Assembly (NCBI GenBank): GCA_019638515.1
Contig: JAHBTS010000003.1
Span: forward strand, 124,001 to 188,000
Direction: 5' to 3'
From: Chitinophagales bacterium
Lineage (GTDB): Bacteria > Bacteroidota > Bacteroidia > Chitinophagales > LD1
DNA: 64,000 nucleotides
Shown here: positions 1 to 9,047 of the stretch, in pieces
How positions within the stretch are numbered: the stretch's first letter is position 1
How the letters are laid out: the number at the start of each line of letters is the position of its first letter
Made by a program: the position numbers and the translations under genes
Notes under the pieces: generated by a model
What the model was told of the DNA's origin: nothing
Seen by the model: only the letters and a program-made list of their open reading frames with translations
Database searches by the model: none

Positions 1-4
1 TCCC

Positions 5-655
5 ATGTTTTTAATTTCAAAATATAACAACAACCAATTGCTATGGTGGATATACGGTTTGGTGAATATGGGCTTGGTAAGTTTCCTTCTTTTTAAGGTA
101 TTAGATTTCCCTGCTGTGTACTTCTATGGCTCTATTGCTATTGCATTTAGCGGCATAGTATTGTTTAGCATACATTGCATAAAAGCGTACCGCGTTAGAA
201 TCAGAAAAAATGTAGATGAACAAATGAAAACATCGCTGCTTTCGGTACTGCAAATGCTGCTTCCGTTTGTGGCACTCATTACCACACTTCTTATTTTGCC
301 TGCAGAAAAATATCCACGCATGGCATTGCTTTACGGCTTCTGTATTTTCTTTGGTTGGCTTACTGCCATTATTTTGGGCATGACCTTTAAAACACTTCCA
401 TTTATTGTATGGAACAAAGTATATCACAAAAAGGCACATGCCGGTAAAACACCTGCACCCAAAGAGCTTTTTAGCGAAAAAATTTATCGAGCCATGTTAC
501 ACTGCTACCTTTCCGGCTTTGTATTGTTTGCCTTAGGCATTATTCTTTTCAATACGGTTGTATTAAAGCTAGGAGCCGCTGCATTGGTTGCTGCTGCTGC
601 ATTGTATGTATTAAACATTGGAAAAATTATTCTTCACCAACCAAAAAAATTATGA
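5..655 (+). CDS. Multi-pass membrane protein, probable C-terminal part
   Basis: The reading frame is open to the window edge (the codon before the ATG at 5 is a proline codon), so this is probably the C-terminal part of a longer protein. The 216 visible residues hold about six hydrophobic segments (near 13-31, 37-58, 82-98, 106-128, 166-184 and 188-206). The stretch GMTFKTLPFIVWNKVYHK is reminiscent of haem-copper-oxidase-like membrane proteins of Bacteroidota, but I see too little to assign a function. The next gene overlaps its stop codon by four bases (ATGA), so it is the first visible member of an operon with an Fe-S assembly factor and an Rrf2 regulator. That company suggests a redox or respiratory role, which is inference from context only. 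Confidence 0.6.
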   Translation: MFLISKYNNNQLLWWIYGLVNMGLVSFLLFKVLDFPAVYFYGSIAIAFSGIVLFSIHCIKAYRVRIRKNVDEQMKTSLLSVLQMLLPFVALITTLLILPAEKYPRMALLYGFCIFFGWLTAIILGMTFKTLPFIVWNKVYHKKAHAGKTPAPKELFSEKIYRAMLHCYLSGFVLFALGIILFNTVVLKLGAAALVAAAALYVLNIGKIILHQPKKL

Positions 656-981
656 GCGTACACGTAACTACCAACGATACTGCCAGATGCAATTTTGCAC
701 TCATAGGACTCTACAATGTATATGATCCAGAAATAGGATTAAACGTGGTGGATTTGGGTTTGATATATGAATTAGACTTTAATGAAGCCGATAAAAAAGT
801 TACCGCCACCATGACACTCACTACTCAATTTTGCCCTATGGGAGATGCCATTACAAGCGATGTTACCGATTCGCTTGCCAATGCTTTTCCCGAATGGAAA
901 ATAGATGTAAACTTAACTTTCGATCCGCCTTGGGATCATTCAAAAATTTCTGCAGAAGGAAAAGAATCTTTAGGCCATTAA
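652..981 (+). CDS. Metal-sulfur cluster assembly factor (MIP18/DUF59, SufT-like)
   Basis: This 109-residue protein is a single MIP18/DUF59 domain, the family of SufT, PaaD and eukaryotic MIP18 that helps mature Fe-S proteins. The family hallmarks YDPEIGLNVVDLGLIY (residues 24-39) and TTQFCPMGDAI, with the conserved cysteine at residue 61, are both present, and the length is normal for a stand-alone member. The start is fixed by the ATGA overlap with the upstream membrane protein, which implies translational coupling. The Rrf2-type regulator begins three bases after its stop. It is not inside a suf operon here, so its client could be the neighbouring membrane protein or the cluster in the regulator; that is inference. 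Confidence 0.87.
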   Translation: MSVHVTTNDTARCNFALIGLYNVYDPEIGLNVVDLGLIYELDFNEADKKVTATMTLTTQFCPMGDAITSDVTDSLANAFPEWKIDVNLTFDPPWDHSKISAEGKESLGH

Positions 982-984
982 ACT

Positions 985-1416
985 ATGCTGAACCATACAT
1001 GCAAAACTGCTATTAAAGCCGTAATTTACTTAGCAGGAAAAAGTAAAACAGGCGATAAAGCCAGTATTAAAGAAATTGCCGAACACATCAATGCCAGCGA
1101 ACATACCGTTGGTAAAACTTTGCAAACATTGGTGAAGCAAAAAATCATCAACAGTTTAAAAGGTCCCTCCGGTGGTTTTTACTTAGATGAGAAGCAGCAA
1201 AACCTCCCTATTTTTAATATAGTTGAAACTATTGAAGGCAAGGGCGTTTTCAAAGAATGTGGCTTAGGTTTAAGCAAATGTTCTGCCACGCACCCATGCC
1301 CTATTCACAACGAATACAAGGTTGCCCGCGAGTTGATTGAAAAAATATTCAGAGAGCGAAAAGTAAAAGACCTCTGTACTCCGGTAAGCAACGGTCTGGC
1401 ATTTTTAATGGACTAA
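985..1416 (+). CDS. Rrf2 family transcriptional regulator with Fe-S cysteines
   Basis: This 143-residue protein has an N-terminal winged helix (about 1-65, with the wing GPSGGFYL) followed by the Rrf2 dimerisation helix. Three cysteines at residues 92, 99 and 105 stand in the context ECGLGLSKCSATHPCP, almost the spacing used by IscR and NsrR to hold an Fe-S cluster, so a cluster-sensing regulator is likely. It lies three bases downstream of the SufT-like gene and is last in the run, consistent with autoregulation of the operon. Which signal it senses (iron-sulfur status, nitric oxide or oxygen) cannot be read from the sequence. Confidence 0.9.
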   Translation: MLNHTCKTAIKAVIYLAGKSKTGDKASIKEIAEHINASEHTVGKTLQTLVKQKIINSLKGPSGGFYLDEKQQNLPIFNIVETIEGKGVFKECGLGLSKCSATHPCPIHNEYKVARELIEKIFRERKVKDLCTPVSNGLAFLMD

Positions 1417-1458
1417 AAACGCATGAAGCAATACTTCTTTTGCAATACACGCATTGCT

Positions 1459-1941
1459 TTATCTAATCTTTCCCGAAAAAATTTTAGAAAGCACAGCATC
1501 TGCCTCTGCAATACTCTTAACGCCAATGCGTAGATGGCTGCCATTATGCAAGTACAATACAATTCCGGTGGTACAGCCTGTATTAAAGAGCGGGTTACTG
1601 CCAAAGCCCATACCCGGCAACAAAAAAGGAAACTTAAAACTAACGGCACTTGCGCTTTTTACTTCGCTCCATGCTATTTGCTGCTGCTTATTAAATGGAG
1701 CAGCACTTACGCTTACTCCTTTAGCTGTAATTTCTAACTTGGTTTTAAATAGTAGCAGCATTGCCAACTCTGCCAATAATGCCACCACTACCGCCAATTC
1801 CATTACAAAGTACTTTCCATTGCCATCGAAATAGAAAAACAATAACAAAGCAGAAATTGCCACCAGTATTTTAAGGAGCACCCACTTATTTTTGTACTCC
1901 AATGTTTCGCTAAATAAAATTGTATTGCCAACTGCACTCAT
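1459..1941 (-). CDS. Small membrane protein with PH-like C-terminal domain
   Basis: This 160-residue protein has two adjacent hydrophobic segments near residues 20-39 and 45-66, then a soluble C-terminal part. That part (GVSVSAAPF, IAWSEVKSA, TGIVLYLHNGSHLRIG) has the strand pattern of bacterial PH-like domains that follow two membrane helices in many Bacteroidota proteins. The ATG lies two bases after the stop of the upstream TPR gene, so the two are probably co-transcribed and translationally coupled. I do not recognise a specific function. Confidence 0.7.
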   Translation of the reverse strand: MSAVGNTILFSETLEYKNKWVLLKILVAISALLLFFYFDGNGKYFVMELAVVVALLAELAMLLLFKTKLEITAKGVSVSAAPFNKQQQIAWSEVKSASAVSFKFPFLLPGMGFGSNPLFNTGCTTGIVLYLHNGSHLRIGVKSIAEADAVLSKIFSGKIR

Positions 1942-1943
1942 TG

Positions 1944-3359
1944 CTAATCTCTGTATTGCTCTATTACCTGAAGAATTACAGCATCGTCTTTTAGCTCTTC
2001 AAACAATTCAAAAATAATGGTGTGTAAATCGAAGTTAAGCATCAAGGCTTTTTCTAACGAAAGAATGGCTTCGTGTTTAATGCCTGCTTGATAGTAAAAT
2101 ACTGCTTTGATATAGATAATATCTGCCTCGCCTTCAAATTTTATTTCTGCTTCTTTTAGCAATGCAAATGCAGCTTCGTAATCTTCCAACTCATAATAAG
2201 CTGCTGCAAGGTTTATCCAATGCCCTTTAAACTTAGAATCGGTTTCTAAAATTTGCTCAAAGAGTGCTACTGCTTTATCAATATCTTCTATTTGCAAACA
2301 TGCATCGGCCAAACCAAGCAAGTAGTCTATATTTTCTTTGCTCAACTTCACGGCTCTTTCATAAGCCGAAATTGCTTGACTCCAATTTTCTTCTTTCTTA
2401 TAGGTTTCGCCCAATAAGTAAAAGGCTTCGGCATAATGCGGATCTATGGCAATTGCCTTGCGAATAAAGTTTCGCGCCTTAGGAATATCGTTTACCTTTT
2501 CGTAACACTCGCCTGTTTTTAAATAAAGCTCCTTTTGTGGCTTCCCAATTTTTATGGCTTCGTGATAAAAATTAAGTGCTGTGGCATATTCTTCTTTCAT
2601 GAATAATACATCGGCAATGCAAATGTATCCGGCATCAAATTCTTCTTTGATGGCAACCACGTATTCAAAGGCATCTTGTGCATTATTCCAATCTTGCTTT
2701 CCGGCATAGGCATGGCCTAAATTAAACCACGCCAAATGGTTATACGGCATGGTTTCTATCAATGCTTTATGAAAAGCAATGCTATTATCGTAGCGCTCGG
2801 TAAGTTCATAAGCAAACCAAAGGCGATTGAGCGCTTCTTCGTTCTCGGGTTCAAAATGCAATGCTTGCTGCAGGCTTTCTATTACTTCGGCATAGCGCTC
2901 TTTATCTTCAAACACATCTGCTTTTTCTAAAAAAAGTTCGCAGCGGTCGGCATCGCTTTCTGCCAGATTAAACCCATTTTCTATTTCTGCCAAAGCGGCT
3001 TCGTGCTCACCTTTAAACAAAAGGATATCGGCACGAGTAAGCGCAATACGTACATCGCTAGGATCCAGCACTTCGGCATAGCCAATAAATTCCAGTGCAT
3101 CGTCTAAGCGGTTTTGTTCGGCAAATACTTCGGCTTTTTTCAATAAAAACTCACCGCTAAAAGGAAATTGTTCAATAGCACTGTCAATTACATTCATTGC
3201 TTTTTTGAACTCGCGGTTGTCCTGATAATACAAGATTATTTTTTCAAAACTTTCTTCATCAAAATGAGGTGCTGTGTTTGTTTGCATTGCAGCTTCATAT
3301 TGCTGAATCAATTCAATGATTTCACCAAAATCGGGGCTGTTAAATTCTTCTTCAAACAT
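1944..3359 (-). CDS. Tetratricopeptide repeat protein
   Basis: This 471-residue protein is almost entirely TPR: helix-turn-helix units of about 34 residues recur throughout, with typical signatures such as NHLAWFNLGHAYAGKQDWNNA and PHYAEAFYLLGETYKKEENW. There is no signal peptide, so it is probably a cytoplasmic scaffold for protein interactions. The length and all-TPR layout match a conserved Bacteroidota TPR family with no established role. It heads a two-gene unit with the PH-like membrane protein, which may be its membrane partner (inference from adjacency). Confidence 0.85.
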   Translation of the reverse strand: MFEEEFNSPDFGEIIELIQQYEAAMQTNTAPHFDEESFEKIILYYQDNREFKKAMNVIDSAIEQFPFSGEFLLKKAEVFAEQNRLDDALEFIGYAEVLDPSDVRIALTRADILLFKGEHEAALAEIENGFNLAESDADRCELFLEKADVFEDKERYAEVIESLQQALHFEPENEEALNRLWFAYELTERYDNSIAFHKALIETMPYNHLAWFNLGHAYAGKQDWNNAQDAFEYVVAIKEEFDAGYICIADVLFMKEEYATALNFYHEAIKIGKPQKELYLKTGECYEKVNDIPKARNFIRKAIAIDPHYAEAFYLLGETYKKEENWSQAISAYERAVKLSKENIDYLLGLADACLQIEDIDKAVALFEQILETDSKFKGHWINLAAAYYELEDYEAAFALLKEAEIKFEGEADIIYIKAVFYYQAGIKHEAILSLEKALMLNFDLHTIIFELFEELKDDAVILQVIEQYRD

Positions 3360-3455
3360 GTTGTGAAATTAACGTAAATGAAATGAAGGAATCGTTAAAA
3401 CTCGCTCATCGAATTTAATTTTTTCCGGCTATACAGCGCAGAGGTTTTCCACATC

Positions 3456-4721
3456 TTAACTATGTGCGGGCAGAATAGAACCTACGCAAGTACCAAAGCC
3501 AATGCGAATACCATTTTTCTCTGCAAAAGCGCGTATAGTAATAGTATCGCCATCTTGCAGGTATTTTCTTTCGGTGCCATCGGGCAAGTGCAACGATTTT
3601 TTTCCACCTTCGGTAAGTTCCAACAAAGAGCCTAAAGAATCCGAAGTAGGACCGCTAATAGTGCCACTCGCATATACATCGCCCACTTGAATATTACATC
3701 CGTTTACAGTGTGGTGTGCCAACTGCTGGCGAATACTCCAATACAAGTATTTGGTGTTGCTGTTTGAAATTACCATAGAAGTTCCCGAAGCTGTGGTAAG
3801 CGTTACTTCCAGGTGTATATCGAAATTGGCATTACCGCTTTGCTGTTGCAAATATGGCAACACTTCCGGCTCTTGTACGGGCGATGCCGTACGCACTGCT
3901 TGCAAGGCTTCTAACGGCACTAACCACGGAGAAATGGTGGAACCAAAGTTTTTACCAAGGAAAGGACCCAACGGCACATATTCCCATCGCTGAATATCGC
4001 GCGCGCTCCAATCGTTGAAGATTACCAAACCAAAAATATAATCTTCTGCCACGGCAGTAGAAACACTTTCGCCCAGCATGGTTTCTTTACCCACTACAAA
4101 AGCCATTTCGAGTTCAATATCCAGTGCTTTAGTAGCACCAAAAGAAGGCATTGCAGCATCATCGGCTTTGGTTTGCCCTTTTGGCCTGCGAATTGGCGTG
4201 CCACTTACCACAATTGAAGAGGCTCTGCCATGATAACCAACCGGAAGATGCTTCCAATTAGGCATTAACGGATTATCGGGACGAAACAATTTGCCCACAT
4301 TGGTTGCATGCTCTATGCTCGAATAAAAATCTGTATAGTTGGGAATATGAATAGGCAGCAGCATTTGAGCATCGCTTTGGTTTACAAATGCTTGCTCGCG
4401 CAGTGCAATATCGTTTTTAAGCTCAGTATTTTCTTCGTGCAGTAATTCTTGAATACGCTGCCTTACTTTATTGGTAGTTGGCTTCCCTAATGCTATAAAT
4501 TCATTCAAAGTAGTTTTAGAAAATACCTGAACGTCTTTTACAATACCACTGAATTTACCTGCAGCACTTAATACGGCCAAGTCTAAAATAAAACTACCAA
4601 TGGCAACTCCGGCACGTGGTGTGTGTGTTGCTGTTTTAAAAATTCCGTAGGGAAGGTTGTGCCAAGTAAAATCTGAGTTTTCTGAAACCTCCACCCAGCT
4701 TACATTTTTAAATGCTGTCAT
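3456..4721 (-). CDS. fahA: Fumarylacetoacetase
   Basis: This enzyme hydrolyses fumarylacetoacetate to fumarate and acetoacetate, the last step of tyrosine and homogentisate breakdown. The protein has the small N-terminal FAH domain (about 1-115) and the C-terminal catalytic FAH fold, with the family signatures DFYSSIEHATNVG, LPVGYHGRASSIV, the metal-ligand stretch DIELEMAFVVG, and NDWSARDIQRWE. I chose the ATG at 4721 (421 residues) because it gives the standard N-terminus; an upstream in-frame extension to 4796 has no family match. No other genes of the tyrosine pathway are nearby, so it stands alone here. Confidence 0.95.
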   Translation of the reverse strand: MTAFKNVSWVEVSENSDFTWHNLPYGIFKTATHTPRAGVAIGSFILDLAVLSAAGKFSGIVKDVQVFSKTTLNEFIALGKPTTNKVRQRIQELLHEENTELKNDIALREQAFVNQSDAQMLLPIHIPNYTDFYSSIEHATNVGKLFRPDNPLMPNWKHLPVGYHGRASSIVVSGTPIRRPKGQTKADDAAMPSFGATKALDIELEMAFVVGKETMLGESVSTAVAEDYIFGLVIFNDWSARDIQRWEYVPLGPFLGKNFGSTISPWLVPLEALQAVRTASPVQEPEVLPYLQQQSGNANFDIHLEVTLTTASGTSMVISNSNTKYLYWSIRQQLAHHTVNGCNIQVGDVYASGTISGPTSDSLGSLLELTEGGKKSLHLPDGTERKYLQDGDTITIRAFAEKNGIRIGFGTCVGSILPAHS

Positions 4722-4835
4722 GCTTACAATTATTTGTTTTAGTAAAAGTATAGTTGCTGCGGTGCAAATATGTTGTTTAATAAGAATTGGCTGCAATTAG
4801 ATGCATACAATGCAATTGAGCAAATTTTACTTCGC

Positions 4836-5174
4836 TTATACATCAAAACTCCAATCTTCACCCTCGTTAGAAAACTGCTTTCTGGTGGCAGCTTTCTGAA
4901 TTTCGCGCTCAATAATTGCATCTGCCATTACTGCTGCAAAGCCATCTTGCGGATGCTTTAGCAGTTCCTCTTTCAATTTTTTTTCGTTCACATCTACCCG
5001 ATAAAGCAACCACATTAAATGCTCCATGTTGCGCGAAGCAAGCTCTTCTATTCTGGCAATGAGCAGCGCTCTAAACTGCTGCCATTGCTCACTTTCGCTC
5101 AGTGTTGCTGCAGGCAGCAGTTGTGGGTTTATCTCAAAATTTTCTGCCAATTGAGTTTGAATATCTGTTTGCAT
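4836..5174 (-). CDS. Small conserved hypothetical protein
   Basis: This 112-residue, glutamate- and lysine-rich, mostly helical protein has no signal peptide or membrane segment. Its central part reads RIEELASRNMEHLMWLLYRV and then KLKEELLKHP, typical of a small soluble protein. Its ATG lies nine bases after the stop of the DUF2400 gene upstream, so the two are probably co-transcribed. Reading frame and spacing support a real gene, but I do not recognise a function. Confidence 0.7.
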   Translation of the reverse strand: MQTDIQTQLAENFEINPQLLPAATLSESEQWQQFRALLIARIEELASRNMEHLMWLLYRVDVNEKKLKEELLKHPQDGFAAVMADAIIEREIQKAATRKQFSNEGEDWSFDV

Positions 5175-5183
5175 GAGTTGTGT

Positions 5184-6017
5184 TTATTTCAAGAATTTTC
5201 GGGTATTTATTTTCTCACTCACACCCATTCCAAAGAGTGCAAAATCGTACTTTACAGGATCGTTTGGATCAAACATTTTCAACACTTCCGTTAACTCTAA
5301 AACAGTTTGCCAATCGCGCTGCGAGCGTTGAATTAGTCCTAATTTTCTAGAAACATTTTCTACATGTACGTCTAAAGGGCAAAGTAAATCGCATGGTTTA
5401 ATATTGTGCCATAATCCAAAATCTACTTTATGCTTATCGCTTCTAACCATCCAACGCAGAAACATATTCAGGCGCTTGCAGGTACTCTTTCTTTCGGGTG
5501 TTGCAATATGCTTTCGGGTACGCAAAGGAGCTTCTTCCAACGAAAAAAAATAATGGTGAAAATTTTCCAGCCGCCACTCTGTTAAATGGCGCGACACTTT
5601 ATCTTTTACATTTTTTGTGTGCCACAAAAAAGCATCTTCTAATGAATGATGTGCCGTGTAATGCTGCTTGAAAAATTCAATAAAATAAAGTGCATCGGTT
5701 GCATTGAAAGTTCTGTGTTTAAACTGCAAAAACGGTTTCAGGTCTTTTTGAGTATGATGCAATACAAAATCGTGTGGTGCATTATCCATCCACGCCATTA
5801 GTTTCTGAGCAGCATTTATGATAGATTTTCTATTGCCCCATGCCAACATAGCTGTCCAAAACGCTGCAATTTCAATATCTTGCAGTTTAGTGAATTGATG
5901 CGGAATTTGAATAGGGTCGTCTTCTATAAACGTGAGCGTATTAAACTGGTGGTATTTTTCTTCCAACAATTCATGTAACCGTTTGTTGTTCGCTAAACTT
6001 TTTGGGTGTTTAGTCAT
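5184..6017 (-). CDS. DUF2400/TIGR02757 family protein
   Basis: The protein of 277 residues matches the DUF2400 (TIGR02757) family, a helical family of unknown function common in Bacteroidota and spirochaetes. Recognisable blocks are DDPIQIPHQF, AFWTAMLAWGNRKSII, KRLNMFLRWMVRSD and PCDLLCPLDVHV. The frame is open to a TTG at 6047, but the ATG at 6017 is preferred because it is a standard start and leaves a normal family length. It is followed nine bases later by a small hypothetical gene. It is divergent from the NagZ-like gene, with about 70 bases between them. Confidence 0.88.
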   Translation of the reverse strand: MTKHPKSLANNKRLHELLEEKYHQFNTLTFIEDDPIQIPHQFTKLQDIEIAAFWTAMLAWGNRKSIINAAQKLMAWMDNAPHDFVLHHTQKDLKPFLQFKHRTFNATDALYFIEFFKQHYTAHHSLEDAFLWHTKNVKDKVSRHLTEWRLENFHHYFFSLEEAPLRTRKHIATPERKSTCKRLNMFLRWMVRSDKHKVDFGLWHNIKPCDLLCPLDVHVENVSRKLGLIQRSQRDWQTVLELTEVLKMFDPNDPVKYDFALFGMGVSEKINTRKFLK

Positions 6018-6087
6018 CGCACATTTTATGTGTAGATAATGACACAAATAAATGGTTTTCTTTTCTGTGTTTTGAAGCTATATAGTT

Positions 6088-9036
6088 ATGCATAAAAATA
6101 TATTGGTTCGTATTGGGTTTGGGATGGCATTCTTTTTGTGCCTTATTCCAAATTTATTGCCCGCACAAGAAGACTACTTTAGCCATTGGAATACCAACAA
6201 GGCCTGCAAGCATTGGGTAGATTCTGTTTACGAGCAGCTTACGCTAGATGAGCGCATAGCACAATGCTTTATGCTGCCAGCTTACACAGCCGGAAAAGAT
6301 TACAATATGGATACCGTTTTGCGCCTTATTAGCGAAGGCAAAGCCGGTGGTGTAATATTCTTTAAAGGCAACCCAACGGCTCAAGTAAACTGGACCAATA
6401 AAATACAGGAAGCAGCCAAAGTAAAAGTAATGGTTGCCATTGATGGCGAGTGGGGACTTTCTATGCGCATAGACAGCACCATTGTATATCCAAAACAAAT
6501 GGCATTGGGCGCTTTGGCTCACAACGAACTAATTTTTGAAATGGGTAAACAAATTGGCAAGCAATGCAAACGCATGGGTATTCATGTAAATTTTGCACCC
6601 AGCGTAGATGTAAACAACAACCCCAAAAATCCGGTAATAAACGATAGAAGTTTCGGAGAGAATAAATATAAAGTTACAGACAAAGCCATCCAATACATGC
6701 GCGGTATGCAAAGCCAAGGAATATTGGCTTGTGCCAAGCATTTTCCGGGTCATGGCGACACAGAAACCGACTCGCATTACGACCTTCCGGTTATCAATAA
6801 ATCGCTACAACAATTAGAAGAAACAGAACTGTTTCCATTCCGAAAAATATTTAAAGAACATGTTGGCAGTGTAATGGTAGCACATTTGTATTTGCCACAA
6901 TTAGACACTTCGAGCAGAATAGCCGGAACACTTTCGCCCAAAATAACCACAGAGCTTTTACGCAATCAAATGGGTTATGAAGGACTGGTATTTTCCGATG
7001 CGCTAAACATGAAAGGTGTAAGTAAATACTTTCAACCTGGCGTGGTAGATTCTTTAGCTTTTATTGCGGGAAACGATGTATTGGTATTTTCCGAAAACTG
7101 CGTACAAGGTATTTCAAAAATTCGTGCAGCTATAGATAGCGGCTTTGTAAAAGAGCAAGAACTAGAAAATAGAGTAAAGCGGATTCTATCGTATAAATAT
7201 TTACTTGGCTTACACACATTCACGCCAATCAACAGCGAAGGTTTGGCAAATGATTTAAACGATTTCAACTATGCAAACACACAAGAAAAATTGTTTGAAC
7301 AAGCTGTAACCATTGCTGCCAACTCCGATTCTTTAATTCCATTAAACACCAAAGAGCACTTAAAAAGAATAGCCACTGTGGGCATAAAAACCACTAAGCC
7401 AAGCACCTTTCAAAACATACTCAGGCAATGGTTAGAAGTAGATGAATTTACAGTAGAAAACGATACCCACACCAATCGATACCAAACACTCTTTGATACC
7501 CTTGCGCCATACGATGCGGTAGTAATTAGCCTGCATGGTCTAGGCAGACTGCCTTCCAAAAATTACAATGTATCGCAACAAACCGTGGCGTTTGTAAACA
7601 AATTGGCTGCCACTACCAAAGTAATTTTGATAATTCCGGGCAATGCATACCTGCTTGGCAGTTTCCCCAATATTAGAACTGCAATTGTAGCATACGATGA
7701 AAACGATGCTGCACAGCGCGCTGCTGCCAATGCTTTAATGGGAGCTATTCCGGTAAGCGGCACACTACCCGTTACCGTAGGAAACTTTACTGCAGGAACC
7801 GGATTTAAAATTGAAAAACCCGTGCGCTTACAGTTCTCTGTGCCTGCCGCTGCAGGTATAGACCCACTCGATTTACAACCTATTGGCGATGAAATTTTAG
7901 ATGCACTTATTGCACATGCAATGCCAGGTTGCCAATTGGTAGTTACGCACGAAAACAAGGTTATTCTTAACCGCGCTTACGGCAACCCCACTTATGAATC
8001 TTCGCAAAAAGTTAGTACCACAGATTTGTTTGATGTGGCTTCGCTCACAAAAATTCTCTCTACCACGCTTGCTATAATGAAACTATACGATGAAGGAAAA
8101 ATTGACCTCACCAAATCGGTAAACGAGTACCTCGACTTGCCTGCCGATGCTACCATAAAAAATATTATGATTCGCAACTTGCTGCTGCACCAAAGCGGTT
8201 TGAAACCTTTCATAAAATTTCATGACGCATTTAAAGATGCATACGATTTCCATTTAGTTTTTAAAGAAGTAAAAGACAGTATATTTTCTATTCCCGTAGC
8301 CGAAAACCTATTTATGCGTGCCGACTATAAAGACTCCATGTGGCACCAAATTATACACGCTCCGGTAAGCACCAAACCCAGCTATGTGTATAGCGATTTA
8401 AATTTCTACATTCTTCAAAAATTGGTAGAAAAAATTTCGGGTATGCCGCTACAGGATTATGTGCAAAAAACTTTCTACGAACCAATGGCATTGAGCAGAA
8501 TCGGATACCTGCCCTTAAACCGCTTTGATATATTGCGCCTCATTCCTACCGAAATTGACACCTCCTTCCGCAAGCAAGTAATTCACGGCTTTGTGCACGA
8601 CCCTGGTGCTGCCATGATGGGCGGTGTAGCCGGGCACGCAGGAGTTTTTTCTAACGCTATGGATGTAGCAGCCGTAATGCAGATGCTAATCAATAAAGGC
8701 AGCTATAACAATGTACACTTTTTAAAGCCTTCTACCGTAGCACTCTTCACCAAAAAATTAGGAACCAACTCGCGCAGAGCATTGGGCTTCGATAAACCTG
8801 AAGGCGATGAAAACAAACCAAGCCCTTGCTCCGAAAATACTCCGCTTAGTGCTTTTGGGCATTCGGGTTTTACCGGCACTTGCACTTGGGCAGACCCCGA
8901 TACCAAAACTGTGTTTGTGTTTTTGAGCAATAGAGTTTACCCTGCTGCTTCAAACAATAAATTAGTAAAAATGAACTTGCGAACCAAGTTGCAACATATT
9001 GTTTACAAGGCTATTCGCAATCACGAAATACGATAA
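6088..9036 (+). CDS. GH3 (NagZ-like) glycosidase fused to beta-lactamase-family serine hydrolase
   Basis: This exported protein of 982 residues has a signal peptide (1-26, ending LLPAQ). An N-terminal glycoside hydrolase family 3 domain follows (about 35-390), then a GH3 C-terminal-like alpha/beta region (about 400-570) and a class C beta-lactamase-like domain (about 600-975). The GH3 part carries the beta-N-acetylglucosaminidase signature KHFPGHGDTETDSH (from about 216) and the nucleophile region FSDALNM (Asp304). The serine hydrolase part has S652-x-x-K655, Y768-S-D and a HSGFTGT box. A role in peptidoglycan or chitin-derived sugar release in the periplasm is likely. A BadF-type sugar kinase lies nearby on the same strand. 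Confidence 0.93.
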   Translation: MHKNILVRIGFGMAFFLCLIPNLLPAQEDYFSHWNTNKACKHWVDSVYEQLTLDERIAQCFMLPAYTAGKDYNMDTVLRLISEGKAGGVIFFKGNPTAQVNWTNKIQEAAKVKVMVAIDGEWGLSMRIDSTIVYPKQMALGALAHNELIFEMGKQIGKQCKRMGIHVNFAPSVDVNNNPKNPVINDRSFGENKYKVTDKAIQYMRGMQSQGILACAKHFPGHGDTETDSHYDLPVINKSLQQLEETELFPFRKIFKEHVGSVMVAHLYLPQLDTSSRIAGTLSPKITTELLRNQMGYEGLVFSDALNMKGVSKYFQPGVVDSLAFIAGNDVLVFSENCVQGISKIRAAIDSGFVKEQELENRVKRILSYKYLLGLHTFTPINSEGLANDLNDFNYANTQEKLFEQAVTIAANSDSLIPLNTKEHLKRIATVGIKTTKPSTFQNILRQWLEVDEFTVENDTHTNRYQTLFDTLAPYDAVVISLHGLGRLPSKNYNVSQQTVAFVNKLAATTKVILIIPGNAYLLGSFPNIRTAIVAYDENDAAQRAAANALMGAIPVSGTLPVTVGNFTAGTGFKIEKPVRLQFSVPAAAGIDPLDLQPIGDEILDALIAHAMPGCQLVVTHENKVILNRAYGNPTYESSQKVSTTDLFDVASLTKILSTTLAIMKLYDEGKIDLTKSVNEYLDLPADATIKNIMIRNLLLHQSGLKPFIKFHDAFKDAYDFHLVFKEVKDSIFSIPVAENLFMRADYKDSMWHQIIHAPVSTKPSYVYSDLNFYILQKLVEKISGMPLQDYVQKTFYEPMALSRIGYLPLNRFDILRLIPTEIDTSFRKQVIHGFVHDPGAAMMGGVAGHAGVFSNAMDVAAVMQMLINKGSYNNVHFLKPSTVALFTKKLGTNSRRALGFDKPEGDENKPSPCSENTPLSAFGHSGFTGTCTWADPDTKTVFVFLSNRVYPAASNNKLVKMNLRTKLQHIVYKAIRNHEIR

Positions 9037-9047
9037 TTCCTACTTTT

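Noticed and set aside
4722..4796. N-terminal extension of fumarylacetoacetase to 4796
   Set aside because: The extra 25 residues have no family match; the ATG at 4721 gives the expected length.
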